Assembly (NCBI GenBank): GCA_020722645.1
Contig: DYKL01000133.1
Coordinates: 1-8,820 of the forward strand
Origin: Acetofilamentum sp.
GTDB lineage: Bacteria; Bacteroidota; Bacteroidia; Bacteroidales; JAFGUD01
DNA length: 8,820 nt
Reading direction: 5' to 3'
The notes beneath the pieces were generated by a model that did not search any database, was not told where the DNA came from, and was given only the letters and a program-made list of their open reading frames with translations. Made by a program: the position numbers and the translations under genes. Positions 1 to 7,175 of this stretch are shown piece after piece (the stretch's first letter is position 1; the number at the start of each line of letters is the position of its first letter).

Positions 1-62
1 GTTTTTTCTTAGCTATCGCCTGTAAAACCTGAAAAGTTGTAAGTAAGTTCCGATGAATATAA

Positions 63-91
63 AAAAACGGCAATAAATAATTGCCGTTTTT
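63..91 (-). terminator. Rho-independent terminator of the hydrolase operon
   Basis: An 11-bp perfect stem (arms 63-73 AAAAACGGCAA and 81-91 TTGCCGTTTTT) encloses a 7-nt loop. Read on the minus strand it begins 13 bases after the TAA of the large hydrolase, and the hairpin runs into seven Ts, a classic intrinsic terminator. The plus strand also has five Ts after the GC core, so it may work in both directions and also serve a convergent gene to the left. Positions 1-62 hold no gene I can support; all plus-strand frames close within about 33 bases. Confidence 0.88.
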
Positions 92-103
92 AATAGAAAA
101 AAC

Positions 104-3100
104 TTAGTTTTTGATTATTATTTGTGTCCAGAAGTCTGATTCAGACGATATTTTGAGTATATAAATGCCTTTATTGAAATTTTCCAAATCAATTTTTAAT
201 ATGTCTTCATTCATTGTAGCTTCAAAAATTGTTTTACCGGTTAAATCAATTAATTCGATATAATTTGAAATCCGTGGCTTTTCTGTATGTTTTATTATTA
301 AAAAATCATCTGTTGGATTTGGGTATATTAAGGTTCCGTTTTCGGATAAATCAGCAATTCCTACGTAAGTATTTACCAAAACATTAAAACTGCAAGTTGC
401 TGTATTTCCGTCGTTGTCGGTAACTGTCCAAGTAATGGTAGTTGTGCCTTCGGGCAATTGTGCATTTGCAAGAGTTGAAGTGTTGTTAAAATCGTTTTCT
501 ACATTTGCAACTCCGCAATTATCATCAGTTGCAGTCGGGTCAAATTCTATGCCTAAAACTGTGTAGGAGTGAGAAGCATCGGCAGTAACTGTTTGATTTG
601 CAACGCAAGTGATTGTCGGGTTTGTAACATCATCAATAACAATATTTTGCGTTTGTATTGATGTGTTTCCGTTGCCGTCGTCGTAAGTCCAAATGATTTG
701 GGTTGATACTGTAATAGGCAAAGTAGCGTTGTGAGTTCCGGTAATTGAACCTGCACAATTATCGGTTGCAGTTGGTGCAGTCAAAGTAGTAACTTCACAT
801 TCTGCTGTTATGTTTGCAAGTGTTGCTACATTTGGAAAAGGTGCGGTTTCATCATCTATAATTACAGTTTGTTGTGCTGTTGTTGAATTTCCGTTTCCGT
901 CTGCAAATGTCCAATTTATTGTGTATGTTCCTTGTGCGGTGTATTCTGTCGGGTCGGTGGTTGTTCCGGTTACTGAACCGGCACAATTATCGGTTGTTGT
1001 CGGAGCGGTTGCTGTTACTGAACATTCGCCGGTTAGGTTTGCCAAAGTTGGTGTTACAGGTGCGGTTACATCATCAACTATTACTGTTTGTTGTGCGGTT
1101 GTTGAATTTCCGTTTCCGTCTGCAAATGTCCAAGTTATTGTGTATGTTCCTTGTGCGGTGTATTCTGTCGGGTCGGTGGTTGTTCCGGTTACTGAACCGG
1201 CACAATTATCGGTTGTTGTCGGAGCGGATGCGATTACTGAGCATTCGCCTGTTAAATCCGGCAAAGTTGGTGTTTCGGGTGCCGCAAAATCCATACTGCA
1301 ATCGCCTACAAAATTACTTGTACTATTTCCATTAGTTAATGCAAAATTATAGAGCGTTCCGTGAAAATTATTTACGGTCATATCTGCAACTGCGTCAATC
1401 AAAGTATTATCACCACCTGAAATGCCTCTGTTAAAATTGTAATATGCCACCAAATTAGCACTTGTGGGGTCAATTTCAGTGTTCATATTGTCTTGAATTT
1501 GTTGCTGAGTGCGTTCAGAGTTCCAAAAACGGACTTCGTCAATGTTTCCGCCGAAGTAATTACCATAGGCATTTGAACTTCCTATTCTAAGCAGTCTGTC
1601 ATTTGGCAACATTGTTCCGGTTTGAGTTCCGATTAGTTGTCCATTAAGATACATTTTTAAAGTACCTGAATTATAAGTCATTGCAACATGATAGGCTTGA
1701 TTGAGATTAATCGGAGCACTTATTATTGTCCAAGCTGAACCTGTGCCGATAATTGCCTTAATTTCATTGGTGTTGTATTCAATACAATATCCGCTTCTGC
1801 CGCCGTAAATACTTTCGTTAGTATGTTTTGAAATAACATTGCTTTGGTGGTCTGTCGTAACTTTAAACCATGCTTCAATAGTGAAAGGAGTTGTATTTAA
1901 ATCGAAATTGCTTTCGTTGGGGATATAAACATAGTCATTAACACCGTCAAAAACTAATGTATTACCGTTAACGTGTGTGTTTATTTGAGTTGATAATGTA
2001 TCGTTTGTGGCATTGTTATCGTGCTGTAAATCAACAAATACCTTTAAGGTATGAATATCTTCTAATGAAATATTGAGTGTTTGCGTAAAAGTATATTCCA
2101 CTGTTGCATCTACATTAATATCCGGAGTAAACGTTTCGGTAACGGTATCGCCATTGCAGATATATGTGATATCAAAATCATCGGAAATAACAGCATCGCC
2201 GTTATTATAAACAGAAGCTTTCACTACGGTATTGCCAAAATCTTTAACCGGTTTTGCTATTCCTGTAACAGAAACATCAATTGAACCGCCGTATTCAAGT
2301 TCATAAGGAGCGTATAAATAGCGTTGTTCGGTTTCGGTTGCAATTTCTGTCAAGAGATAATATTTTGCACCGGTAGTAAAATCTCCCGACAAGTTAAAAT
2401 TTAAACTTTGTGACGTAATGGTACTTCCTGTTGTTCCAACATTAACTTCCGAAAACAAAGTTTGTGTATTATTATAAGGATTTCTATCGCTATCAATTAA
2501 AGCCTTAATTGTTGCTGTGTTTGCATTTGTCCTGAACATAGTGTTCAATTGAATTGCCTCACCTTTATAAAATGTTGTTGTGCTCGCTTGGGTTAAAGCA
2601 TTTCCATTCAAGGTGGCCTCAACGGTAAGGATATTAGGCCAAACGGCATTTGTCCAATCAATTGCGGTTCTTGCACCGGTTCCGCCGAGCAGTGCATTGT
2701 TATGGAAACCTGCAATAATGGCATCACCACTGTTCGGAACATCAGTGCTTTTGCGGTTACCCATAATTTGTCGGCTGTATTTGTAACCGGTATTTTCACC
2801 GGCATTTTCGTAAGTATTAAACCAGCCTCGCTCTGTTGTATTCATAGTTGCTTCGCCGTTTGAGGTTGGAGTTGCTAAATCAATGGTTCCGTGATACATA
2901 AGAATAATATTCAAGTGGTCGGAAAAATCGTAATTTGTTCCAAGAATATTGTAAGTATATCCGCTTTCGTTGTGATAACCACCCGGAAGTGAAGTCCACA
3001 AACGATTGTAAGCACCATTGATGTATTGACCTGTCGGGGCAGAAATGTTTTGATAATAGCAATCAGCAAAAAGTATATTTTCATACACATTAATTGACGC

Positions 3101-3688
3101 ATCAATAGTTTGTCCGGGACCCAATGGCGGATTAGCGCCTTGTGGGTCGGCAGCAGTAAGCGGGTGTGGGTTGAGTGCTGTAACGTGTTCAACTTCAACG
3201 CCTTGCAAGCCAAGTAAACGGGCAATTTCAAAGACCATTCCGCCACCGCGGCTGTGTCCTATCAAGTGAATAGGTAATGAAGCAAGCGGAATTTCGCTGT
3301 TTTGACCATTATAAATCAAGGGAGCAACAGCAGCAGCAACTTCTTGTGCAGCAATGCCTGTTGTAAGATGATTTGCAACGGCAGTCCAATTAACCAAAAC
3401 AATAATTTCGGCGTGATTCTGAGTTGCCAGACTAAATGTCCAATCGCTTAATGATGTAGATAAATTGCCTTCTGTTCCTGTAACAGTGATTGTTGCAATG
3501 TGCCCCACACCTCCGTTTCGGGCGATGATTGAATCAGCCATTACCTGCATCCAAGCGGGTTGAGAATCGTCGGGGTTCCAGCCGTGTACCAAAATTGTAA
3601 CACCTGCACCTTGTTTTTCAAAAATTTGTGAAAAAATGCTAAATGTAGTAACAAACAATAAAACGGTAAGTAAATAAATTTTTTTCAT
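104..3688 (-). CDS. Large secreted multidomain alpha/beta-hydrolase-like protein with CARDB, LamG and HYR modules and T9SS tail
   Basis: This 1194-aa protein begins with a signal peptide (1-20, ending before QIFEKQG). The alpha/beta-hydrolase domain, about 28-350, has HGW at 35-37 and the nucleophile elbow GHSRGG at 144-149 (Ser146). The motif that is SLDPHP in its neighbour is ALNPHP here, so the likely acid residue 173 is Asn (codon 3170-3172, AAC). A linker domain (to about 465) is also shared with the neighbour. Then come a CARDB-like domain (about 468-570), a LamG/concanavalin-like domain (about 577-755, starting LVFDGVNDYVYIP and containing GNIDEVRFWN), three HYR-like Ig repeats (about 801-1020, each with DNCAG and ADGNGN or DDGNGN), and a fourth HYR domain (about 1021-1106). 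The last 75 or so residues are a T9SS type A sorting domain (YPNPT at 1122, KGIYILKI at 1173). It is probably exported and anchored on or released from the cell surface. The substrate is unknown, and the Asn173 change and adhesive modules allow a binding role instead. It is the last gene of its operon, 6 bases after the paralogue. Confidence 0.93.
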   Translation of the reverse strand: MKKIYLLTVLLFVTTFSIFSQIFEKQGAGVTILVHGWNPDDSQPAWMQVMADSIIARNGGVGHIATITVTGTEGNLSTSLSDWTFSLATQNHAEIIVLVNWTAVANHLTTGIAAQEVAAAVAPLIYNGQNSEIPLASLPIHLIGHSRGGGMVFEIARLLGLQGVEVEHVTALNPHPLTAADPQGANPPLGPGQTIDASINVYENILFADCYYQNISAPTGQYINGAYNRLWTSLPGGYHNESGYTYNILGTNYDFSDHLNIILMYHGTIDLATPTSNGEATMNTTERGWFNTYENAGENTGYKYSRQIMGNRKSTDVPNSGDAIIAGFHNNALLGGTGARTAIDWTNAVWPNILTVEATLNGNALTQASTTTFYKGEAIQLNTMFRTNANTATIKALIDSDRNPYNNTQTLFSEVNVGTTGSTITSQSLNFNLSGDFTTGAKYYLLTEIATETEQRYLYAPYELEYGGSIDVSVTGIAKPVKDFGNTVVKASVYNNGDAVISDDFDITYICNGDTVTETFTPDINVDATVEYTFTQTLNISLEDIHTLKVFVDLQHDNNATNDTLSTQINTHVNGNTLVFDGVNDYVYIPNESNFDLNTTPFTIEAWFKVTTDHQSNVISKHTNESIYGGRSGYCIEYNTNEIKAIIGTGSAWTIISAPINLNQAYHVAMTYNSGTLKMYLNGQLIGTQTGTMLPNDRLLRIGSSNAYGNYFGGNIDEVRFWNSERTQQQIQDNMNTEIDPTSANLVAYYNFNRGISGGDNTLIDAVADMTVNNFHGTLYNFALTNGNSTSNFVGDCSMDFAAPETPTLPDLTGECSVIASAPTTTDNCAGSVTGTTTDPTEYTAQGTYTITWTFADGNGNSTTAQQTVIVDDVTAPVTPTLANLTGECSVTATAPTTTDNCAGSVTGTTTDPTEYTAQGTYTINWTFADGNGNSTTAQQTVIIDDETAPFPNVATLANITAECEVTTLTAPTATDNCAGSITGTHNATLPITVSTQIIWTYDDGNGNTSIQTQNIVIDDVTNPTITCVANQTVTADASHSYTVLGIEFDPTATDDNCGVANVENDFNNTSTLANAQLPEGTTTITWTVTDNDGNTATCSFNVLVNTYVGIADLSENGTLIYPNPTDDFLIIKHTEKPRISNYIELIDLTGKTIFEATMNEDILKIDLENFNKGIYILKISSESDFWTQIIIKN
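841..1278 (-). repeat. Two tandem 219-bp units encoding HYR-like domains
   Basis: Units 841-1059 and 1060-1278 lie head to tail with a 219-bp (73-codon) period and encode about residues 804-950 of the large hydrolase. A 93-base block is identical in both (916-1008 and 1135-1227), while the flanks differ at scattered sites. The level of identity points to a recent internal duplication or gene conversion. A third, clearly more diverged unit follows at about 630-840. The period is a whole number of codons, so gain or loss of a unit would keep the frame. Confidence 0.9.
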
Positions 3689-3694
3689 ATTTTT

Positions 3695-5347
3695 TTATTT
3701 TTTAATTATTTTAAAATGTGATATATTTTTATCAGTATTGATTTTCAAGAAGTAAATACCCGAAGGTTGTGATGAGATGTCGATATTTATTTGACCATTT
3801 GTTAAATAATTGAATTGTTGTATAGTTTTTCCGGTGATGTCGGTGATTTCGATGTTTTTAAAGTTGATAGGTTCGTTGAACCCTGTTAGGTTAATGATGC
3901 CGCTTGTAGGGTTCGGGTAGATTATTATATCTTTTTCAGAAGTAGTATTTATATTTTGAGCTTCGTCAATAATAAATTCATAAGGTAAATATAAAAATCT
4001 TTTTCTTGTACCGTCATTTATTTCGGAATAAATGTAGTATTTTTCACCAACGGTTAGACCTTCCACAGTCCAATTTTGAGATGAAGCTGTTATAGAATTT
4101 CCAGTTGCTGAAAGATTTTCGGTGGCGGCAGTTGCAGCATTGTTGTCGTTATAAGGATTTCTGTCAATATCAACATAAAAAGTAGCATCGCTTGCGTTTG
4201 CATTACTTCTGTAAGTGTAATTTATTTGTAAATTTGAACCAAGCGGGATGTTTTGTAAGCCGGCATCTAAAGTATCATCGTCATTTTTAACTATAGCAGT
4301 AATAACATTAGCCCAAACAGCATTAGTCCAAATATTTGCAACTCTATTACCTGCACCTCCTAATAGAGGGTCGTTGTGGTATCCGTAATTTATTTGGTCG
4401 CCACCGTTTACGGGTATTTCTTCGCTCAAACGATTACCCCATAAATTTCTGCTGTAAATAAAACCGGTATTTTCTCCGGTATTTTCAAAATCATTGAACC
4501 AAGCTCTTTCAGTTGTAGTCATAGTTGCTTCTCCGTTGTTTACAGGTGTAGCTAAATCAATTGTTCCGTGATAAGCAAGGATTATATTTAAGTGGTCGGA
4601 AAAATTATAATCAGTTCCCAAAATATTGTAGGTATATCCGCTTTCGTTATGATACCCACCCGGAAGTGAAGTCCAAAGTCGATTGTAAGCGTTAGTAAGA
4701 TATTGACCAGTCGGAAATTCAATGTTTTGGTAATAACTATCAACGAATAAAATATTTTCAAAAAGTACAATAGAAGCATCAATAGTTTGTGGCGTACTTT
4801 GTGGGTCGGCAGAAGTTAAAGGATGTGGGTCGAGAGAAGTAACTTGTTCAACTTCAATTCCTTGCTGGCCGAGAAGTTTGGCAATTTGAAAAATTAAACC
4901 TCCGCCGCGACTATGTCCGATAAGATGAATCGGCAATTCAGCCAAAGCCGGTTTCCCGTTTTGAGACTCATAAATTTTGGGTGCAACCACAGCTGCAACG
5001 TCTTGAGCCGGAATGCGTGTTGTGAGATGATTAGCAACTGCTGTCCAATTTACGATTACTACAATTTCGCAATAATCTGTGCTTGAAAAATCAAAATCCC
5101 AATTTGTACAAGTTGCTGTTAAATTCCCAAGTGAGCCTGCAACAGTGATGTTTGCTATATGTCCGTTTCCACCGCTTCTTTCAATAATAGCTTCTGCCAT
5201 TGGTTGTATCCAGCCGGGTTCACCGCCGCTTGGATTCCAGCCGTGAGTTATAATTGTAACGCCTGCACCTTGTTTTTCAAAAATTTGTGAAAAGCCGTTT
5301 AAAGCTAATACACAAAATAAAACTGTAAAAAGATACATTTTTTTCAT
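3695..5347 (-). CDS. Secreted alpha/beta hydrolase (lipase-like) with T9SS sorting domain
   Basis: This 550-aa protein has a signal peptide (1-20, MKKMYLFTVLFCVLALNGFS) and an alpha/beta-hydrolase fold. HGW at 35-37 fits an oxyanion-hole strand, GHSRGG at 144-149 places nucleophile Ser146, and SLDPHP at 171-176 places likely acid Asp173, laid out like the LDPA motif of pancreatic-type lipases. The catalytic His is not certain; His233 in GGYHNESG and His252 in SDHLN are candidates, both conserved in the paralogue. Residues about 350-460 form a linker domain containing DIDRNPYND. Residues about 472-550 are a T9SS type A sorting domain (IYPNPTSG at 476, GKTIQQFN, SGIYFLKI at 529). The family suggests an exported esterase or lipase, but the substrate cannot be read from the sequence. 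The ATG start is 5 bases after the methyltransferase stop and gives a complete signal peptide. This is the compact, catalytically intact member of the tandem pair. Confidence 0.94.
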   Translation of the reverse strand: MKKMYLFTVLFCVLALNGFSQIFEKQGAGVTIITHGWNPSGGEPGWIQPMAEAIIERSGGNGHIANITVAGSLGNLTATCTNWDFDFSSTDYCEIVVIVNWTAVANHLTTRIPAQDVAAVVAPKIYESQNGKPALAELPIHLIGHSRGGGLIFQIAKLLGQQGIEVEQVTSLDPHPLTSADPQSTPQTIDASIVLFENILFVDSYYQNIEFPTGQYLTNAYNRLWTSLPGGYHNESGYTYNILGTDYNFSDHLNIILAYHGTIDLATPVNNGEATMTTTERAWFNDFENTGENTGFIYSRNLWGNRLSEEIPVNGGDQINYGYHNDPLLGGAGNRVANIWTNAVWANVITAIVKNDDDTLDAGLQNIPLGSNLQINYTYRSNANASDATFYVDIDRNPYNDNNAATAATENLSATGNSITASSQNWTVEGLTVGEKYYIYSEINDGTRKRFLYLPYEFIIDEAQNINTTSEKDIIIYPNPTSGIINLTGFNEPINFKNIEITDITGKTIQQFNYLTNGQINIDISSQPSGIYFLKINTDKNISHFKIIKK

Positions 5348-5352
5348 AGTAA

Positions 5353-5985
5353 TTAATTTTTATTGTTAATAAATGTAAATACTCTTATAGCTCCAAAAAT
5401 ATATTTGGACTCTGAAACAAATTGTAAATCAGTTGTATAATTTTTTAAAAGATTATTTTTAATATAGGTTTTAAAATTTTTGTAATGTTGTCCACCGACA
5501 AGAAATTCGACAAAGTAAGTGCCTGCTTTACCTAAAAAATTTGTTTTTTTATCGAAAACATAGTCGGTAAGGTAAATTTTTCCTGAATTTTTGACAATTC
5601 TTTTGGCTTCGTTCGATATTTTATAAGCTATTTCGGGTTGAGTTTCGTGCAGAATAAAACTAAGGATAGCGACATCAAAAAAATTATCGGGGAAATTAGT
5701 ATTTGAAGCATCTTGTTTAAGGCAGATATTTGTTTTTGTTTTTTTTGAAGCAACCGATAGCATATTGTCAGAAATATCAATGCCTACAATATTTGTATTC
5801 ACGGATTTTTTTAAATATTTAATTTGATTTGCAGTACCACAGCACATATCAATTAAATTTTGCGGATTATTATTTTTAACTTCTGCCGCAATTTTTTTTC
5901 TGATTGGGTGTAAAAACGGGAAAAATATAAAATCGTAAATTTTACTGAAAAACAAGTTGTAATTATTTTTTGTCTCTTTATTCAT
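5353..5985 (-). CDS. Class I SAM-dependent methyltransferase
   Basis: This 210-aa cytoplasmic protein has a Rossmann-type methyltransferase domain at about 42-145. Motif I reads LIDMCCGTANQ (44-54), a Cys-Cys variant of the usual D-x-G-C-G-T glycine loop. Motif II is VGIDIS (67-72), whose Asp70 should bind the SAM ribose. QDASNTNFPDNFFDVAIL (91-108) carries the adenine-contacting Asp92 and the post-II strand, and GKIYLTDY (135-142) is motif III-like. The length and motifs match the UbiE/Methyltransf_11 group, but nothing shows the acceptor. The C-terminal part (about 150-210) has no motif I recognise. It is the first gene of the tight three-gene cluster, with only 5 bases to the next start, so it is probably co-transcribed with two exported hydrolases, an unusual pairing. 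The TAA stop and ATG start are clear. Confidence 0.92.
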   Translation of the reverse strand: MNKETKNNYNLFFSKIYDFIFFPFLHPIRKKIAAEVKNNNPQNLIDMCCGTANQIKYLKKSVNTNIVGIDISDNMLSVASKKTKTNICLKQDASNTNFPDNFFDVAILSFILHETQPEIAYKISNEAKRIVKNSGKIYLTDYVFDKKTNFLGKAGTYFVEFLVGGQHYKNFKTYIKNNLLKNYTTDLQFVSESKYIFGAIRVFTFINNKN

Positions 5986-6010
5986 TAATATTTTATTATG
6001 AACTGTTACG

Positions 6011-6027
6011 AAATAACATTGTTATTT
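6011..6027. promoter_or_regulatory. Palindrome upstream of the methyltransferase operon, possible operator
   Basis: The arms AAATAACA (6011-6018) and TGTTATTT (6020-6027) are perfect inverted repeats around a single T. The centre lies 34 bases upstream of the methyltransferase ATG, within the 118-base gap 5986-6103, a usual place for a dimeric regulator site. In such AT-rich DNA a few dyads of this quality are expected by chance. I found no good -7 box on the minus strand in this gap. Confidence 0.3.
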
Positions 6028-6103
6028 ATGTTTTATAAAAACTGACAATTAGCTATTTACTTTATAACTTTGAAAACTTAATAACTTTACAAACTCTTAG
6101 TAA

Positions 6104-6451
6104 TTATGCAAGTAATTTATTTATTTTTTTTATATATTCAGATTTGTCCGAAAAAGTAAAAATCGTATCATCAAAACTATTAAAATTAATTTTATAAATA
6201 TTTTCGGGTTTTTTGATATTTGAAATGAGCATTATTTTTATATTATTATTTTTAGATTTTAAATTTTCAATAATATTTTGTTTTTTTTTTGTATTAAAAT
6301 CATAATGTAATAAAATTAAATCACAACAAATTTGAGTGTCATAACTTATATCTTCAATTAAATCAATAGAGTAATTGTCTTCTTGTTCGAGAACAGTTAA
6401 TAATCCTGATGCAAACACATTATTTTTTGAAACAAGCAAAATTTTATACAT
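6104..6451 (-). CDS. Stand-alone degenerate receiver-domain protein
   Basis: This 115-aa protein aligns by eye with the receiver domain of the adjacent response regulator. KILLVSKNN (3-11) matches KIAIIDDHE, CDLILLHYDF (43-52) matches PDIVLMDIQM, and IKIMLISN (71-78) matches LKIIALTM. The phosphorylation residues are missing: the acidic pair is Ser-Lys (8-9), the phosphoacceptor is His49, and the switch Lys position near 98-101 has Thr, Phe or Ser. Only the Thr/Ser position is kept (Ser77). There is no DNA-binding domain; the protein ends soon after the last receiver helix. It is probably a cytoplasmic pseudo-receiver acting by protein contact, if it is functional. The coding sequence is very A+T-rich. 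It follows the regulator by 88 bases, with a possible promoter of its own at 6474-6481. Confidence 0.8.
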   Translation of the reverse strand: MYKILLVSKNNVFASGLLTVLEQEDNYSIDLIEDISYDTQICCDLILLHYDFNTKKKQNIIENLKSKNNNIKIMLISNIKKPENIYKINFNSFDDTIFTFSDKSEYIKKINKLLA

Positions 6452-6473
6452 AAAACACCAATTGAATTTTATG

Positions 6474-6481
6474 CAAAAATA
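6474..6481 (-). promoter_or_regulatory. Possible Bacteroidota -7 box for the pseudo-receiver gene
   Basis: On the minus strand this reads TATTTTTG, an exact fit to TAnnTTTG, and ends 22 bases before the ATG at 6451. That would give a short leader of about 16 bases. I see no TTTG at the expected -33 distance, so this is a half-supported promoter. Such boxes also arise by chance in AT-rich DNA. Confidence 0.4.
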
Positions 6482-6524
6482 CGGAAGAGTAAATTATCAG
6501 GTAAGAATGTAAACTTGTATTTTG

Positions 6525-6544
6525 AATAAGGGAAAACCCTTATT
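6525..6544 (-). terminator. Hairpin at the end of the response regulator gene
   Basis: A perfect 8-bp stem, AATAAGGG (6525-6532) and CCCTTATT (6537-6544), closes a 4-base loop. On the minus strand the first arm contains the TAA stop (6540-6542) of the response regulator. No T-run follows, so it would be a weak terminator; it may instead protect the 3' end of the kinase-regulator mRNA or lower transcription into the pseudo-receiver gene. Confidence 0.45.
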
Positions 6545-7175
6545 TTATGGAAAAAAAATCATTTTTAACAGCCCAAACAATTAATTCGGCAGCATTACGA
6601 ACAGCAGCTTTCTGAAAAAGATTAGTACGATGAGTTTCTACTGTTTTGAGGCTTATAAAAAGTTCGTCGGCAATTTCTTTTGAAGTGAGACCGTTGCAAA
6701 TTTTTTGCAGGATTTCAAATTCACGGTTTGTTAGCTGATTTAAAAGCAGTTGTTTATTGTTTTGAAAAGCCATTTTTTGCAAAATCTGACGGCTGAAAAA
6801 TGTTACGCCTGAAATAACTGAATTAATAGCATTGTTTAGTTCAATTTTATCGGCACTTTTTAGAATAAACCCTTTTGCACCTGCGTTAATCATTAAATTG
6901 AAGTTGTTTAAATCCGAAAACATTGTTAAAGCAATTATTTTCAGATCATTGTGTTTTTTTATTCCGACTTTTGCGGTTTCAATACCATTAATTTGCGGCA
7001 TTTGAATATCCATTAGAACAATGTCCGGCTTTTGTTTGTCAAGAAAATCCAAAAAGTTATATCCGTTGTCAGTGTCGAAAATGACTTCAAACCCCTCAAT
7101 TTGATTTAGAACAAGTTTTATTCCTTCTCTGAAAAGTTCGTGGTCGTCAATTATTGCAATTTTAGTTTTTTCCAT
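6540..7175 (-). CDS. NarL/FixJ-family response regulator (REC-LuxR HTH)
   Basis: This 211-aa protein is a complete two-domain regulator. The receiver domain (about 4-120) has the acidic pair Asp10-Asp11, phosphoacceptor Asp56 in LMDIQMP, switch Thr84 in IALTMF and Lys106 in FILKS. The LuxR/GerE helix-turn-helix (about 146-206) carries LTNREFEILQKICNGLTSKEIA and the recognition-helix segment SLKTVETHRTNL (175-186). It is expected to dimerise on phosphorylation and bind DNA in the cytoplasm. The ATG lies 14 bases inside the end of the histidine kinase gene, so the two are translationally coupled and almost surely a cognate pair. Its targets are not visible; nearby candidates are the divergent lipoprotein gene and the hydrolase cluster. 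All key residues are present, and the length is normal for the family. Confidence 0.95.
   Translation of the reverse strand: MEKTKIAIIDDHELFREGIKLVLNQIEGFEVIFDTDNGYNFLDFLDKQKPDIVLMDIQMPQINGIETAKVGIKKHNDLKIIALTMFSDLNNFNLMINAGAKGFILKSADKIELNNAINSVISGVTFFSRQILQKMAFQNNKQLLLNQLTNREFEILQKICNGLTSKEIADELFISLKTVETHRTNLFQKAAVRNAAELIVWAVKNDFFSIK

Noticed and set aside
1..62. Possible end of a plus-strand gene convergent on the hydrolase operon
   Set aside because: The frame ending at 33 (FFLAIACKT) is too short to judge; only the two-way form of the terminator hints at it.
810..1352. Open frames of 180 and 153 codons on the plus strand
   Set aside because: They lie antisense to the HYR repeats; the encoded repeats are mirror products of the 219-bp units, and there is no start signal or promoter.
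2580..3246. Several open frames of 60-111 codons on both strands inside the large hydrolase gene
   Set aside because: They are in other frames of a well-supported 1194-aa gene, show no family motifs, and have no leader.
104..5347. A new defence or toxin system built on the large repeat protein
   Set aside because: The domain content (signal peptide, hydrolase, CARDB-like, LamG, HYR, T9SS tail) fits ordinary Bacteroidota secreted surface proteins, and no immunity, nuclease or mobile gene is nearby.
6065..6072. Plus-strand TAACTTTG, an exact -7 consensus match, in a near-repeat of 17-base period (6064-6079 and 6081-6096)
   Set aside because: No plus-strand gene follows; it would only drive RNA antisense to the pseudo-receiver gene. 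With AT-rich sequence, chance is the simpler reading.
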